Notes: generated by a model not told the origin, from the sequence alone. Numbered from the stretch's first letter, positions 1 through 9,908 are shown. The stretch is DNA of 14,132 nt from Candidatus Omnitrophota bacterium (GCA_018818505.1 JAHIRR010000048.1:1-14132); one strand, 5' to 3'. Translations and numbers: made by a program.

Positions 1-320
1 AAATCCCTTAGCCATCGCATTGCAATAGATGTCCCCCTGTCACTCTTTACTTCAATAGGTATCTGATAGGTAGCTCCTCCGACCCTTCTTGGTTTTATCT
101 CTAAAAGAGGCCTTACATTATCAATCGCCTTCTGCAACAACTCTAAGGAATTGGTGTTGTCTGTCTTTTTTGAAACTATGTCAAGCGCATTATATACAAT
201 GCGCTCTGCAATAGCCTTCTTGCCCTGCTCCATAACTACATTGACAAACCTGGTGATAAGCTTGCTATTATGCTTAGGATCAGGTAATACGTCTCGTTTT
301 TCTGCTCGTCGTCGTCTCAT
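1..320 (-). CDS. rpsG: 30S ribosomal protein S7 (3' end outside the window)
   Basis: S7 is a primary 16S rRNA-binding protein that nucleates the head of the 30S subunit and lines the mRNA exit channel. I translated the minus strand from the ATG at 320-318: it begins MRRRRAEKRDVLPDPKHNS and contains the S7 hallmark VRPLLEIKPRRVGGATYQIP at about residues 69-88, followed by AMRWL. Only the first 106 codons are in the window; the family is usually about 156 residues, so roughly the last third is missing at the edge and nothing suggests a broken gene. The start is supported by GAGGAG five to ten bases upstream. It follows rpsL, as in the classical str operon (usually continuing to fusA), but the gap contains a terminator-like hairpin that may lower its expression relative to rpsL. 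Confidence 0.96.
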   Translation of the reverse strand, partial: MRRRRAEKRDVLPDPKHNSKLITRFVNVVMEQGKKAIAERIVYNALDIVSKKTDNTNSLELLQKAIDNVRPLLEIKPRRVGGATYQIPIEVKSDRGTSIAMRWLRD

Positions 321-399
321 ATCTCCTCACTTGCTCGAGGCTGGACCTCGGCTTTTTAAAAAAAAGCCGAGGTCCAGCCTCGGCTTTCAGCCTCGGAAT
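321..399. repeat. 22-bp perfect inverted repeat between rpsL and rpsG
   Basis: The arms 336-357 and 361-382 are perfect reverse complements of 22 nt around an AAA centre. The core GGCTGGACCTCGGC is shared with the tuf/rpmG element at 12507-12584. A 9-bp block CAGCCTCGG occurs twice in direct orientation (375-383 and 388-396), which creates the extra GCCGAGG needed for the terminator-like hairpin at 358-384. The element fills most of the gap; only the rpsG ribosome-binding region lies outside it. Confidence 0.9.
358..384 (-). terminator. Intrinsic-terminator-like hairpin after rpsL
   Basis: Read on the minus strand, GCCGAGG (384-378), loop CTGGA and CCTCGGC (372-366) make a 7-bp GC-rich stem followed directly by eight T residues (365-358). 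This is the standard form of a Rho-independent terminator. It lies 15 nt after the rpsL stop codon and before rpsG, so it would act within the operon as a partial terminator. Its bases overlap the longer 22-bp hairpin, and both cannot form at once. Termination activity is inferred. Confidence 0.6.
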
Positions 400-774
400 T
401 TACGCCTTTGGCCGCTTAGCCCCGTACTTTGAGCGGCTCTTTTTTCTGTTTGCCACGCCTGCTGTGTCGAGCGTACCCCTTACTATGTGATACCTCACGC
501 CAGGAAGGTCTTTTACTCTGCCGCCCCTGATTAAAACTATCGAATGCTCTTGAAGATTGTGCCCTTCTCCTGGTATATAGGAGGTTACCTCTATACCATT
601 GGTCAGCCTTACCCTGGCAACCTTTCTCAATGCAGAGTTAGGTTTTTTCGGAGTCTGCGTCTTTACCTGCAAACACACGCCTCTTTTCTGGGGACACGCA
701 TTAAGCGCGCGCGATTTTGTCTTTCTGGTTTTCTTGCTCCTGCCATATTTTATTAATTGACCGACTGTTGGCAT
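400..774 (-). CDS. rpsL: 30S ribosomal protein S12
   Basis: S12 sits at the 30S decoding centre and controls translational accuracy. The 124-residue product matches the usual length and is collinear with E. coli S12. Visible landmarks are [12 protein letters not shown] (41-52), [20 protein letters not shown] (57-76), [14 protein letters not shown] (83-96) and the C-terminal [11 protein letters not shown]. Lys43 and Lys88, where streptomycin-resistance changes arise, have the sensitive residues, and Asp89, the methylthiolation site, is present. The ATG at 774-772 has GAGAGGAA just upstream. It lies downstream of rpoC, as expected when the str operon follows rpoBC, separated by a 117-nt gap of 10-bp repeats. 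Identification is secure. Confidence 0.99.
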   Translation of the reverse strand: MPTVGQLIKYGRSKKTRKTKSRALNACPQKRGVCLQVKTQTPKKPNSALRKVARVRLTNGIEVTSYIPGEGHNLQEHSIVLIRGGRVKDLPGVRYHIVRGTLDTAGVANRKKSRSKYGAKRPKA

Positions 775-891
775 ATTTATTCCTCTCGAATTCTACGAAT
801 GTTTCGTAAAGTTTCGTGAGGTTCCGTTAGGTTGCGTAAGGTTGCATTGGCTTTTGCAGCTTCACGAAACATTACGAAACTTAACACAACT
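775..891. repeat. Degenerate 10-bp tandem repeats in facing arrays, rpoC/rpsL gap
   Basis: On the plus strand 801-850 reads as five consecutive 10-bp units: GTTTCGTAAA, GTTTCGTGAG, GTTCCGTTAG, GTTGCGTAAG, GTTGCATTGG. On the other side, 861-902 read on the minus strand gives GTTGCGTAAA, GTTGTGTTAA, GTTTCGTAAT, GTTTCGTGAA, the same unit in the opposite orientation. The two arrays can form an imperfect hairpin around a short centre (about 851-860). The outer end of the right array overlaps the rpoC stop codon. I see no protein-coding gene here beyond that overlap. Confidence 0.88.
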
Positions 892-3800
892 TTACGCAAC
901 CTCCTTTTTTTTCTCTTCCTCTTTTCCGCCTACTTTCACCATCTCTATATTCCTGTGCGCTTTGAACCCAGTACCAGCTGGAATCAAATGCCCCATAATA
1001 ACATTCTCTTTCAGTCCCCTGAGCTCATCTATTCTTCCGCTCACAGCGGCCTCTGTTAAAACCTTGGTTGTCTCCTGAAAACTCGCTGCTGATATAAAGC
1101 TCTCCGTGGAAAGCGATGCCTTTGTAATTCCTAAAAGTATTGGCGCTGCGCTGGCAGGCTTGCCTTTTTTCTTCATGACCTTTATGTTTTCTTCCTGGAA
1201 GACCTGTCTGTCCACCTGCGTGTCGACCAAAAGCTCTGTATCGCCAGAGTCTTCTATCCTGACTTTCTTGAGCATCTGTTTCACTATGATCTCTATGTGT
1301 TTATCGTTTATCTTTACACCTTGCAGCCTGTATACCTCCTGCACTTCATTTACGAGGTATTCCTGCAGCCTTTTCTCGCCGCTTACCTTTAATATATCCT
1401 GTGGATTGATCGGCCCATCAACGAGCTGGTCTCCTGTCGCGACCCTGTCACCCCTGTAGACATTCAAATGTTTGCCATGCGGTATGATGTATTCCTTTTT
1501 CATGCCAGAAGATGCTTTAACAATGATCCTGCGCTGACCTTTTTTAGATGTGGCAAACTCCACGATCCCGTCTATCTCGCTTATCATCGCAGGGTCTTTT
1601 GGTTTTCTTGCCTCAAAAAGCTCTGCCACTCTTGGTAAACCTCCAGTGATGTCCTTTGTCTTGCTGACCTGCCTGGGTGTCTTTGCGATCAGATCTCCTG
1701 CCTTCACTTTCTCTCCATCCTGACAAACAATGTGTGCCCCTGCAGGAATTGGATAAATCGCTGCGACATCCTTCTTCTCATTCTCTATAACTATCTGCGG
1801 ATGATACTCGCCCCTATGCTCTATGATCACACGGCCAGTGCGGCCTGTTGCCTCATCAAGCTCCTCCACCATGGTCACTTCTTCCACAATATCCTCGTAC
1901 CTCACTTTTCCGCTCACCTCTGTCAATATAGGCGAAGTATATGGGTCCCATCTTATAAAAATAACACCCTTATCGATCTCCTGGCCATCCTTTACAGCCA
2001 ATGTGGATCCTGAAGGCACCATATATTTTTCAAGTTCCCTGCCGCTTTCATCGTTTATACTTATCTGGCCATTGCGGTTTAATGCTATAATATCGCCTGA
2101 TTCCTGCTGTACTATCCTGAGGTTGTGATATTTAATAGCTCCCTTTGCCCTGGATTTTATAAAAGACTGCTCTATAATTCTTGATGCTGTTCCTCCGATA
2201 TGAAATGTTCTCATGGTAAGCTGTGTCCCTGGCTCGCCTATGGACTGGGCTGCGATCACGCCAACAGCTGTACCGAGCTCAACGAGCTTACCTGTAGCAA
2301 GGTCTCTGCCATAACACTTAGCGCACACACCGTACTTTGCCTCGCATGTAAGCACACTGCGCATACGTATCTTTTCTATACCAGCGAATTCTATGCGCGC
2401 AGCGGATTCTTCATCTATCTCACTGCCAGCCTCTACTATATTCTCATCAGTAATAATATCAGCGATATTGTCTACTGCCACCCTTCCTACGATCCTCTCT
2501 CTTAAAGGAACAACCTCCTCATCCGCCTCAATGATCGCGCTGACAAGTATGCCATTCATTGTGCCGCAATCATCTTCTCTTATAATCACATCCTGCGCCA
2601 CATCCACAAGACGCCTGGTAAGATAACCAGAGTCTGCTGTCTTAAGCGCTGTGTCTGCCAGGCCTTTTCTTGCGCCGTGAGTAGAGATAAAATACTCGAG
2701 CACCGTAAGTCCTTCTTTAAAATTAGCAGTGATCGGCGTTTCAATGATCTCTCCTGATGGCTTTGCCATAAGTCCGCGCATACCTGCGAGCTGACGTATC
2801 TGCTGCTTTGAACCCCTTGCCCCGGAATCCGCCATCATAAATATTGGATTAAAAACACTCAGCTCCTTAAATAAAAGATCTGACACCTTGTCTGTGGCAT
2901 GTGTCCATATATCAACGATCTTATTGTATCTTTCCCGCTCCGTGATAATACCTTTTCGATATTGATCCTCGACTGAATTTACCTCTTTCTTCGAAGCGGC
3001 CAGCACCTTTTTCTTTTCTGTTGGAATATGCAGGTCTTCCATTGAAATAGAAATGCCTGCCAGTGTTGCAAATTCAAAACCGGTATCCTTGATATCATCC
3101 AGAAGCTTCACAGTGATGTCATGGCCAAACTGCTTGTAGCAATCACCTATGACCTTACTGAGATTTGACTTCTCCAGCATGGTATTCACGTAAGGCATGC
3201 CTTTCGGCAATATGCGATTGAATACAACCCTTCCTGCGGTTGTCTCGATCATCTCTTCATTGATCCTTATCTTTATCTTCGCGTGCATCTCTATCTCTTT
3301 ATCATAAAGCGCGATCTCTGCCTCTTCTTTATCTGCGAAAATTCTACCCTCTCCTTTTGCGCCTGGCTTTTCTCCGGTCAGATAATAACAGCCCAGCACT
3401 ATGTCCTGTGTCGGCGTTATTATAGGCCTGCCGTCAGACGGAGAAAATATGTTATTAGACGAGAGCATCATGAGCCTTAATTCCATCTGCGCCTCTATTG
3501 ACAGGGGAACATGCACTGCCATTTGGTCGCCGTCAAAATCCGCGTTAAACGCAGTGCAGACGAGCGGATGGATCCTGATCGCCTTACCTTCTATCAGCAT
3601 GGGTTGAAATGCCTGCACCCCGAGCCTGTGTAAAGTAGGCGCCCTATTTAAAAGCACAGGATGCTCTTTTATCACATCGTCTAAGATATCCCATACCTCA
3701 AGCCTTGCCTTTTCCACCATGCGCTTGGCGCTCTTTATTGTATGAACAAATCCTTTTTCCTTTAACTTCTTTATGATAAATGGCTCGAATAACTCCAGCG

Positions 3801-4893
3801 CCATCTTTTTTGGAAGCCCGCATTCCCATAACTTCAATTCAGGCCCGATCACAATAACGCTCCTGCCTGAATAGTCAACGCGTTTTCCTAAAAGATTCTG
3901 CCTGAAGCGGCCCTGCTTGCCTTTTAACATGTCACTCAAAGACTTAAGCGGCCTATTCGCAGGTCCAAGCACTGGCCTGCCATGCCTTCCATTGTCAAAA
4001 AGCGCATCCACTGATTCCTGAAGCATGCGTTTTTCATTGCGTATAATAATATCAGGCGCCTTTAATTCCAATAGCTTCTTAAGGCGGTTATTCCTGTTTA
4101 TAACGCGTCGATAAAGGTCATTCAAATCACTAGTGGCAAACCTGCCGCCCTCAAGAGGGACCAGCGGCCTTAGATCTGGCGGTATAACAGGCACGATATC
4201 TATTACCATCCACTCTGCCCTATTGCCGGATTTATTTATTGCCTCTAATGTCCGGAGCCTCTTGAGTATCTTTCTTTTTGCCAGCTCTGATTTTTGTCCG
4301 TGAAGATCTGCCTTTAATTCCTTTATCATCTTGCCCAGATCCAGTTCAGCCAAAAGCTCCCTTATGCCTTCAGCGCCGATCATGGCCTTGAAATTACTGC
4401 CATATTCCTCTACGTATTTTCTGTATCTCTCTTCGCTCAGGAGTTCCTTTTTCTTGAGCGGGGTCTCTCCTGGATCTATAACAATATATTCTTCGTAATA
4501 AATCACTCGTTCCAGTTCCCGCATGCCAATATTCAAAAGAAGCGCCATGCGGCTCGGCAGCGCTTTAAAGAACCAGATATGCGAACACGGCGCAGCCAGC
4601 TCTATATGGCCCATCCTGTCGCGCCTGACCTTGGAGAGCGTGACCTCTACACCACAGCGATCGCACACTATACCTTTATATTTAATGCGCTTGTACTTTC
4701 CGCAGCTGCATTCCCAGTCACGCGTTGGCCCGAATATCTTTTCGCAAAAAAGTCCATCCTTCTCAGGCCTGAGCGTCCTGTAGTTAATAGTCTCAGGCTT
4801 CTTTACCTCACCCCTTGACCAGGATCTGACAACCTCAGGAGAAGCAATTTTTATTGAGATAAAATCGAAATTTCCAAATTCTTCTTTTATCAT
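892..4893 (-). CDS. rpoC: DNA-directed RNA polymerase subunit beta'
   Basis: Beta' forms the lower jaw and much of the active centre of RNA polymerase. The product is 1333 residues. In order I see the N-terminal zinc ribbon (Cys62, Cys64, Cys77, Cys80), the catalytic loop NADFDGDQM at 450-458 whose aspartates (452, 454, 456) hold the active-site magnesium, the bridge-helix block around [20 protein letters not shown] (about 737-756), the second zinc site (Cys776, Cys850, Cys857, Cys860), and the trigger-loop entry [18 protein letters not shown] (881-898). The protein is shorter than E. coli beta' (about 1407), consistent with lacking the large trigger-loop insertion. The ATG at 4893 has GGAG upstream. 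The last codons (KEVA, stop) lie in a repeat unit of the following intergenic array, so the C-terminus may have been altered by repeat growth. Confidence 0.99.
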   Translation of the reverse strand: MIKEEFGNFDFISIKIASPEVVRSWSRGEVKKPETINYRTLRPEKDGLFCEKIFGPTRDWECSCGKYKRIKYKGIVCDRCGVEVTLSKVRRDRMGHIELAAPCSHIWFFKALPSRMALLLNIGMRELERVIYYEEYIVIDPGETPLKKKELLSEERYRKYVEEYGSNFKAMIGAEGIRELLAELDLGKMIKELKADLHGQKSELAKRKILKRLRTLEAINKSGNRAEWMVIDIVPVIPPDLRPLVPLEGGRFATSDLNDLYRRVINRNNRLKKLLELKAPDIIIRNEKRMLQESVDALFDNGRHGRPVLGPANRPLKSLSDMLKGKQGRFRQNLLGKRVDYSGRSVIVIGPELKLWECGLPKKMALELFEPFIIKKLKEKGFVHTIKSAKRMVEKARLEVWDILDDVIKEHPVLLNRAPTLHRLGVQAFQPMLIEGKAIRIHPLVCTAFNADFDGDQMAVHVPLSIEAQMELRLMMLSSNNIFSPSDGRPIITPTQDIVLGCYYLTGEKPGAKGEGRIFADKEEAEIALYDKEIEMHAKIKIRINEEMIETTAGRVVFNRILPKGMPYVNTMLEKSNLSKVIGDCYKQFGHDITVKLLDDIKDTGFEFATLAGISISMEDLHIPTEKKKVLAASKKEVNSVEDQYRKGIITERERYNKIVDIWTHATDKVSDLLFKELSVFNPIFMMADSGARGSKQQIRQLAGMRGLMAKPSGEIIETPITANFKEGLTVLEYFISTHGARKGLADTALKTADSGYLTRRLVDVAQDVIIREDDCGTMNGILVSAIIEADEEVVPLRERIVGRVAVDNIADIITDENIVEAGSEIDEESAARIEFAGIEKIRMRSVLTCEAKYGVCAKCYGRDLATGKLVELGTAVGVIAAQSIGEPGTQLTMRTFHIGGTASRIIEQSFIKSRAKGAIKYHNLRIVQQESGDIIALNRNGQISINDESGRELEKYMVPSGSTLAVKDGQEIDKGVIFIRWDPYTSPILTEVSGKVRYEDIVEEVTMVEELDEATGRTGRVIIEHRGEYHPQIVIENEKKDVAAIYPIPAGAHIVCQDGEKVKAGDLIAKTPRQVSKTKDITGGLPRVAELFEARKPKDPAMISEIDGIVEFATSKKGQRRIIVKASSGMKKEYIIPHGKHLNVYRGDRVATGDQLVDGPINPQDILKVSGEKRLQEYLVNEVQEVYRLQGVKINDKHIEIIVKQMLKKVRIEDSGDTELLVDTQVDRQVFQEENIKVMKKKGKPASAAPILLGITKASLSTESFISAASFQETTKVLTEAAVSGRIDELRGLKENVIMGHLIPAGTGFKAHRNIEMVKVGGKEEEKKKEVA

Positions 4894-4968
4894 ACTTACT
4901 CCGTTTGCCCGTTACCCGTTGGCCCGTTGCCCGTTAACGGGCAACGGGCCAACGGGCCAACGATTATG
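4894..4968. repeat. CCCGTTG-unit palindrome in the rpoB/rpoC gap
   Basis: A perfect 21-bp inverted repeat (4915-4935 with 4936-4956) meets at GTTAAC with no spacer. Both sides continue with further imperfect units: from about 4902 the left side reads as variants of CCCGTTN of 7-8 bp, and the right side continues to about 4962 with GGCCAACG. The same unit builds the nusG/rplK element at 11199-11265. The element fills nearly the whole gap and stops shortly before the rpoC ribosome-binding site. It has no T-run and does not look like a terminator. Confidence 0.9.
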
Positions 4969-7900
4969 TTATTTTTTCTTGCGTTTCGCTTTTTTGCGCG
5001 CCTTGCGCAGCTCCTTGAGTTCCTCTTTTGAGACAACAACGGGTGAGATCCCGCCATCTTTATATTCTGTTCTTATGTCCAGGCACAAGCTCTGCAATTC
5101 CTTGACCAATACATTAAATGACTCAGGCGTTCCTGGGTGAAGCGCATTCTCGCCTTTTACTATGGATTCGTACGCCTTTGTCCTTCCAGTAACATCATCA
5201 CTCTTTATAGTCAAAAGCTCTTGCAGTGTATACGCGGCTCCATACGCCTCGAGCGCCCACACTTCCATTTCTCCGAACCTCTGTCCTCCGAATTGCGCCT
5301 TTCCGCCAAGAGGCTGCTGCGTTACAAGTGAGTACGGGCCTATTGAACGCGCGTGTATCTTATCGTCGACCAGATGCGCAAGCTTCATCATATATATATA
5401 TCCTACTGTGACTGTTTGTCCGAATCTCTCTCCTGTCTTTCCGTCATGTAGTATTACCTTTCCATCCTCTGGGAGTCCTGCTTGTTTTAACCACTCTCGC
5501 ACATCTTCCTCTTTTGCGCCGTCAAACACAGGCGTGGTCACCTTAAGGCCCAGGCATTTGGCAGCCCAGCCAAGATGCGTCTCAAGTAGCTGACCCACAT
5601 TCATCCTTGACGGCACACCAAGAGGATTCAGCACTATCTCAACAGGCCTGCCATCCTCCATATACGGCATGTCTTCCTCAGGTAAGATCTTTGCTATAAC
5701 ACCTTTATTGCCGTGCCTGCCTGCCATTTTATCGCCGACGGATAATCTCTTTTTACTCGCTACGTAAACAACTACCCTCTTTAATACACCTGCGGGTAAT
5801 TCATCTCCTCTTTTTATCTTGTCCACCTCATGCTCTTCTTCATAAAGCACCTCTTCCAGCTGATCATTGTAAATAGACAGTGTCCGTTTTATCTCAGCCT
5901 CGAGCTCAAGGTCGTCTTCTATCTTTATGCTTGCTATGTCGCATTTTTCAAATTTAGACAAGTCCTTTTTTCTGATAGGCCTGCCTTCCGCGATCATCGT
6001 AGTCCCGGTCTCATCAGATAAAAGAGGGCCGGTCAGCTTTACGCCTAAGACGAGCTTTAACAAGCGATTCGCTTTTTCCTTCTTGATGATCTCTACGCGC
6101 TTCTCATATTCGTTTCTTATCTTTTCTATGTCTTTATGTTCTTTCTGCAGATGCTCTTTTGATTTCGCCTTCTGGCCTTTTCTTGAAAAGATCTTTGTGT
6201 CAACCACTATCCCCTCTACACCTGATGGCACTGTAAGAGAGGCATCACGCACATCGCCTGCCTTTTCTCCGAAGATCGCGCGCAAAAGTTTTTCCTCTGG
6301 CGAAAGTTCTGTCTCGCTCTTTGGTGCCACTTTGCCCACGAGTATGTCTCCAGGCCCGACCTCCGCGCCTATCCTTATAATGCCGTCTTCACCAAGATTC
6401 TTCAGCGCCTCTTCACTTACATTCGGGATATCCCTTGTAACTTCTTCATTGCCAAGCCTTGTCTCTCTTGCCTCTAATTCAAATTCTTCCACATGCACTG
6501 AGGTATACATGTCTTCTTTTAAAAGTCTCTCGCTTACCAATATCGCGTCTTCGAAATTATAACCACGCCATGGCATAAACGCGACAAGTACATTTCTTCC
6601 AAGCGCGAGCTCACCGCCATTGGTGCCTGGCCCATCAGCAATAGCATCGCCTGCCTTGATCTTGTCGCCTATCTTGACGATCGGCCTTTGGTTAATGCAG
6701 GTATTGGCGTTGGATCTGGCAAACTTCCTCAGTTTATATACAATGCTATTGTTGACTGTTATCTCGTCTGCCTCCACGCATGTCACCCTGCCGCCTGATT
6801 TTGCTACAGTGGTCGCGCCAGAATCGAGCGCTGTCCTTGCTTCCATACCAGTGCCTATAAGCGGCGCCTCAGTAAATAATAAAGGTACTGCCTGGCGCTG
6901 CATATTTGAACCCATGAGTGCCCTGTTTGCGTCATCATGCTCAAGAAACGGTATAAGTCCTGCTGCCACACTCACGAGCTGCTTTGGAGAAACATCCATG
7001 TAGTCTATCTTTGATGGCTGCACAAGAGGAAAATTATCCTTGTATCTACAAAGCGCTCTATCTTCAACAAAATAGCCTTCATTGTCCAATTTTGCGTTTG
7101 CCTGCGCGATCCTGTATTGATCTTCAACATCAGCAGTCATGTACTCGACCCTGTTTGTGACCCTGCCTTTTTCTACTATCCTGTAAGGCGTTTCTATAAA
7201 ACCAAATTTATTTACTCTCGCGTATGTACTGAGCGATGATATGAGCCCGATATTCGGGCCTTCTGGTGTTTCTATGGGGCAAACTCTTCCATAGTGCGAA
7301 TAATGAACATCTCTCACTTCAAAGCCAGCCCTTTCCCTGGATAAACCGCCTGGCCCAAGCGCGCTCAAGCGCCTCTTATGCGTCATCACTGCTAATGGAT
7401 TCGTCTGGTCCATGAACTGCGACAGCTGGCTCCTGCCAAAAAAGTCCCTTATCACGCTTGAGAGGACCTTTGAGTTGATCAGATGATACGGCATCATGGT
7501 TTCTACGTCATAGATAGACATACGCTCTTTGCAGAAACGCTCCATTCTTGCCAGCCCTATTCTAAACTGCTCTGCAAGAAGCTCACCTACTGTCCTTACG
7601 CGGCGATTGCCAAGATGGTCTATATCATCTAACTCGCCTTCGCCATTCTTTAAATCCAAAAGATACCTTACTACATTTACGATAGTTTCTTTATCCAGCG
7701 CGCTTTTGTCCAGTGATGCCTTCATGCCCAGCTTGCGATTCAATATGTAACGGCCGACCCTGGTCATGTCATATCTTCTCTTGTCGAAAAAGAATCTATC
7801 CAATAATTGTTTTGCGCTTTCAAGCGTCAATGGGTCGCCTGGCCTCATGCGCCTATAGATATCAAGGAGCGCTTCCTCTCTGGTCTTTGTATGATCTTTT

Positions 7901-8748
7901 TCAAGAGTATTCGCGATCTCCGGGATCGTGTCCCTGAATACCTCTAAATAGCGCACGCCGGCATCCCAGAGTTTATCTATAGTCTGTTCTGTAAGTACGG
8001 CATTGTTCTCCACTATAATTACATCGTCTACTTCAGGATGTTTTATATCCTTTACCACGATCCTGCCAACATACTTAAGCAGGCTTGACTTTCTCGCAGG
8101 CCTTACGCGCTCCACACCTGTAAAAAGCCTCATGATCTCTTCATCTGTTTCGTAACCGAGCGCGCGCAAAAGGATTGTCGCGAGTATCTTTTTGCGCCTG
8201 TCAATAAATACGTAAAGCGTGTCATTCGCGTCAAACTCAAATTCCATCCATGCGCCGCGGCCAGGTATTATCCTGCCTGAATAGATCCTCTTTCCTGTTG
8301 TGTGCAGGTCCTCTTCGAACGATACACCAGGTGAGCGATGCAGCTGGCTGACTACTACCCTCTCATCGCCATTAATAATAAAGGTGCCATTCTCTGTCAT
8401 TAGCGGCAAATCGCCTAAATACACCTCTTGCTCCTTGATGTCTTTCTTTGACTTAAGCCTTATCTTTATCTTGAGAGGCGAGGCAAAACTTACAGCCCTT
8501 TTCTGGCATTCTAATCTGTCATATTTTGACTTACCCGCGGTATAATACAAAAATTCAAGCCTGTGGTTCCCGTCATTGCTCTCAATAGGAAAGACGTCCT
8601 CGAACACAGCCTGCAGGCCCTCACGCTTACGCTTGGTCTTTGGCTTGTCCAACTGCAAAAAATTGATATAGGACTCCCGCTGTATATCAAGAAGGTATGG
8701 AATACGCACAACCTCTTTCAGCTTCGCGAAATTCTTGCGTTTTGTCAT
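4969..8748 (-). CDS. rpoB: DNA-directed RNA polymerase subunit beta
   Basis: Beta is the catalytic partner of beta' and carries the rifampicin pocket. I place the start at the ATG at 8748, giving 1259 residues beginning [20 protein letters not shown], because GGAGAGA lies just upstream and homology begins here. An in-frame ATG 30 codons earlier (8838) only translates the intergenic repeat. Landmarks are [13 protein letters not shown] (440-452) and [13 protein letters not shown] (456-468) with rifampicin-sensitive residues Gln444, Asp447, His457, Arg460 and Ser462, then [17 protein letters not shown] (487-503), [13 protein letters not shown] (1005-1017) with the nucleotide-contacting lysines 1007 and 1015, and [19 protein letters not shown] (1154-1172). 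A charged, probably coiled stretch covers about 858-895. The protein ends in a basic tail rich in lysine. rpoC follows after a 75-nt palindromic gap. Confidence 0.98.
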   Translation of the reverse strand: MTKRKNFAKLKEVVRIPYLLDIQRESYINFLQLDKPKTKRKREGLQAVFEDVFPIESNDGNHRLEFLYYTAGKSKYDRLECQKRAVSFASPLKIKIRLKSKKDIKEQEVYLGDLPLMTENGTFIINGDERVVVSQLHRSPGVSFEEDLHTTGKRIYSGRIIPGRGAWMEFEFDANDTLYVFIDRRKKILATILLRALGYETDEEIMRLFTGVERVRPARKSSLLKYVGRIVVKDIKHPEVDDVIIVENNAVLTEQTIDKLWDAGVRYLEVFRDTIPEIANTLEKDHTKTREEALLDIYRRMRPGDPLTLESAKQLLDRFFFDKRRYDMTRVGRYILNRKLGMKASLDKSALDKETIVNVVRYLLDLKNGEGELDDIDHLGNRRVRTVGELLAEQFRIGLARMERFCKERMSIYDVETMMPYHLINSKVLSSVIRDFFGRSQLSQFMDQTNPLAVMTHKRRLSALGPGGLSRERAGFEVRDVHYSHYGRVCPIETPEGPNIGLISSLSTYARVNKFGFIETPYRIVEKGRVTNRVEYMTADVEDQYRIAQANAKLDNEGYFVEDRALCRYKDNFPLVQPSKIDYMDVSPKQLVSVAAGLIPFLEHDDANRALMGSNMQRQAVPLLFTEAPLIGTGMEARTALDSGATTVAKSGGRVTCVEADEITVNNSIVYKLRKFARSNANTCINQRPIVKIGDKIKAGDAIADGPGTNGGELALGRNVLVAFMPWRGYNFEDAILVSERLLKEDMYTSVHVEEFELEARETRLGNEEVTRDIPNVSEEALKNLGEDGIIRIGAEVGPGDILVGKVAPKSETELSPEEKLLRAIFGEKAGDVRDASLTVPSGVEGIVVDTKIFSRKGQKAKSKEHLQKEHKDIEKIRNEYEKRVEIIKKEKANRLLKLVLGVKLTGPLLSDETGTTMIAEGRPIRKKDLSKFEKCDIASIKIEDDLELEAEIKRTLSIYNDQLEEVLYEEEHEVDKIKRGDELPAGVLKRVVVYVASKKRLSVGDKMAGRHGNKGVIAKILPEEDMPYMEDGRPVEIVLNPLGVPSRMNVGQLLETHLGWAAKCLGLKVTTPVFDGAKEEDVREWLKQAGLPEDGKVILHDGKTGERFGQTVTVGYIYMMKLAHLVDDKIHARSIGPYSLVTQQPLGGKAQFGGQRFGEMEVWALEAYGAAYTLQELLTIKSDDVTGRTKAYESIVKGENALHPGTPESFNVLVKELQSLCLDIRTEYKDGGISPVVVSKEELKELRKARKKAKRKKK

Positions 8749-8854
8749 GTTCTCTCCAGTATTTCGAAGTTCGATGCTCGATACTTGATGCTTGATGCTC
8801 GTAAAACGAGAAAACGGCGAGTATCGAGGATCGAGCATCGAGTATCGAACAAAG
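8749..8854. repeat. Facing 7-bp tandem repeats (GCTCGAT type) in the rplL/rpoB gap
   Basis: The left arm 8769-8801 reads GTTCGAT, GCTCGAT, ACTTGAT, GCTTGAT, GCTCG. The right arm 8818-8850, read on the minus strand, gives GTTCGAT, ACTCGAT, GCTCGAT, CCTCGAT, ACTCG. Each arm has four full 7-bp units plus a partial one, so 33-nt arms with a few mismatches face each other across a 16-nt centre. A smaller hairpin CTCGT/ACGAG (8798-8802 with 8806-8810) sits in the middle. The array lies between the rplL stop and the rpoB ribosome-binding site and happens to stay open in the rpoB frame. Confidence 0.9.
8751..8757 (-). promoter_or_regulatory. Ribosome-binding site that fixes the rpoB start
   Basis: The minus strand reads GGAGAGA immediately before the ATG at 8748-8746. 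It lies between the rpoB start and the 7-bp repeat array, and it decides against the longer frame that starts at 8838. Confidence 0.75.
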
Positions 8855-9244
8855 TTATTTCAACTCCACCTTCGCGCCTTGCGCTTCGAGCTTTTTCTTT
8901 ATCTCTTCTGCTTCGTCTTTACCAACGCCTTCTTTTACTGTCTTTGGCGCGCCTTCTACCAGATCCTTTGCCTCTTTCAGGCCAAGACTTGTGATAGTGC
9001 GGATCTCTTTTATGACCTGGATCTTTTTGTCGCCTGCTGCAGCCAGCACCACTGTAAAGGTAGTCTTTTCCTCTTCAGCTGCGCCTGCAGCTCCTGCTGC
9101 GCCTGCACCAGCTACTGCCACTACAGGTGCCTGAGCAGTTACACCAAATTTCTCTTCGATCGACTTGACAAGATTTGACAACTCTAAAACAGACATTGCC
9201 TCGATCGTGCCGATCATCGTTTCAATTTTCTTTTCGTCAGCCAT
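8855..9244 (-). CDS. rplL: 50S ribosomal protein L7/L12
   Basis: L7/L12 forms the multicopy stalk that recruits and activates translational GTPases such as EF-Tu. The product is 129 residues: an N-terminal dimerisation and L10-binding helix region (about 1-37), a flexible Ala/Gly-rich hinge (about 38-58), and the C-terminal factor-binding domain [20 protein letters not shown] with [21 protein letters not shown] (about 63-129). I chose the ATG at 9244 because AAGGAGGT is placed ideally upstream and the usual N-terminus MADEKK starts there; the frame opens nine codons earlier but that is inside rplJ. It overlaps the end of rplJ by 8 nt, which suggests coupling, while the strong own ribosome site would give the excess over L10 that the stalk needs. 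Confidence 0.98.
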   Translation of the reverse strand: MADEKKIETMIGTIEAMSVLELSNLVKSIEEKFGVTAQAPVVAVAGAGAAGAAGAAEEEKTTFTVVLAAAGDKKIQVIKEIRTITSLGLKEAKDLVEGAPKTVKEGVGKDEAEEIKKKLEAQGAKVELK

Positions 9245-9908
9245 TTGATACCTCCTTGTTTTCTGGTCCACTCTCTTCTTTTTTCTCAGGTTGCGTTTCC
9301 TCTTTCTTCTCTGGTTGAACCTCTTCTTTTTTCTCCTCAGTTTTTTCTTCTACCTCGCCTTGTCCCTTGTCACTTGTCCCTTGTCCCTTCTTGTCTTTCA
9401 CCGCATTAAGCACATACGCAAGTTTACATATAATTGCATTTAAAGCTCCGGCCAATCCTTGGATTGGCGCGTTGAGCACATTTGCCAGTTTAGCCAGCAA
9501 TACCTCTCTTGAAGGAAGCGACGCGAGCTGTTTAATATCATCGGTGGAAACAGAACCACCATTTACTATGCCGCCTCTGATCTGCATGATCTTATGATCT
9601 TTTGCGAATTTTACAAGTACCTTTAATATATAGGAGGCGTCCCCTTTTCTATCTACTGCAATGCCTACCTCGCCCTCGACCAATTCCACTATCTTCTTGC
9701 TGTGTTCACTTGCAAGGGCGCGCTTCAGCATTGAATCCTTCACAACCACATATTCGCCTGAAACACCCCTTAATTCTCTGCGCAATTCGTTCAGAGCCTG
9801 CGCGCTAAGGCCTTTGTAATTAGTGACTATCATGGTATCTGAGTCATTAAGACGACTGGATATCTCTTCGACCATCATCTTTTTGCATTCCATTGAAAGC
9901 TTTGCCAT
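9237..9908 (-). CDS. rplJ: 50S ribosomal protein L10 with an acidic C-terminal extension
   Basis: L10 anchors L7/L12 dimers to the 23S rRNA stalk base. The family domain covers about residues 1-170: [17 protein letters not shown] (32-48), [14 protein letters not shown] (52-65), then the L12-binding helix around [20 protein letters not shown] (138-157). Total length is 223, against about 165-175 for usual L10. The extra 50 residues are low in complexity: first [11 protein letters not shown] (175-185), encoded by tandem TTGTCCC units at 9359-9395, then a Glu/Lys/Pro/Gln tail with the repeat QPEKKEE (198-204 and 206-212). The tail is probably disordered. The ATG at 9908 has GAGGAT upstream. The stop codon overlaps the rplL start. 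A frame error is unlikely because the frame runs cleanly to the overlap. Confidence 0.96.
   Translation of the reverse strand: MAKLSMECKKMMVEEISSRLNDSDTMIVTNYKGLSAQALNELRRELRGVSGEYVVVKDSMLKRALASEHSKKIVELVEGEVGIAVDRKGDASYILKVLVKFAKDHKIMQIRGGIVNGGSVSTDDIKQLASLPSREVLLAKLANVLNAPIQGLAGALNAIICKLAYVLNAVKDKKGQGTSDKGQGEVEEKTEEKKEEVQPEKKEETQPEKKEESGPENKEVSNG
9250..9257 (-). promoter_or_regulatory. Strong ribosome-binding site of rplL inside rplJ
   Basis: AAGGAGGT on the minus strand lies five nt upstream of the rplL ATG and within the last codons of rplJ. It is the strongest such site I saw in the operon, fitting the several L7/L12 copies needed per L10. Confidence 0.8.
9359..9395. repeat. TTGTCCC-unit array inside rplJ
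   Basis: The plus strand reads as near-tandem units CTTGTCCC, TTGTCAC, TTGTCCC, TTGTCCC, followed by TTCTTGTC. The array encodes residues 172-185 of L10, right at the junction between the conserved domain and the acidic tail. The unit length (7 bp) and style match the intergenic arrays, but here only one orientation is present. Confidence 0.75.

Noticed and set aside
4902..4962. Intrinsic terminator between rpoB and rpoC.
   Set aside because: The stem is strong but has no T-run on the minus strand, and rpoC must be transcribed through it.
5927..6562. A 211-codon plus-strand open frame inside rpoB.
   Set aside because: It is the antisense shadow of a well-conserved part of rpoB, with no recognisable domain. 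The other plus-strand frames are rejected for the same reason.
892..8748. Antibiotic-resistance changes in rpoB or rpsL.
   Set aside because: Key rifampicin positions in rpoB (Gln444, Asp447, His457, Arg460, Ser462) and the two streptomycin lysines of rpsL, outside this span, are the sensitive forms.
8749..8838. N-terminal extension of RpoB (start at 8838).
   Set aside because: The 30 codons translate the GCTCGAT array; a good ribosome site and the start of family similarity are at 8748.
9245..9271. Earlier start for rplL at 9271.
   Set aside because: It lies within rplJ without a suitable ribosome site, while AAGGAGGT precedes the ATG at 9244.
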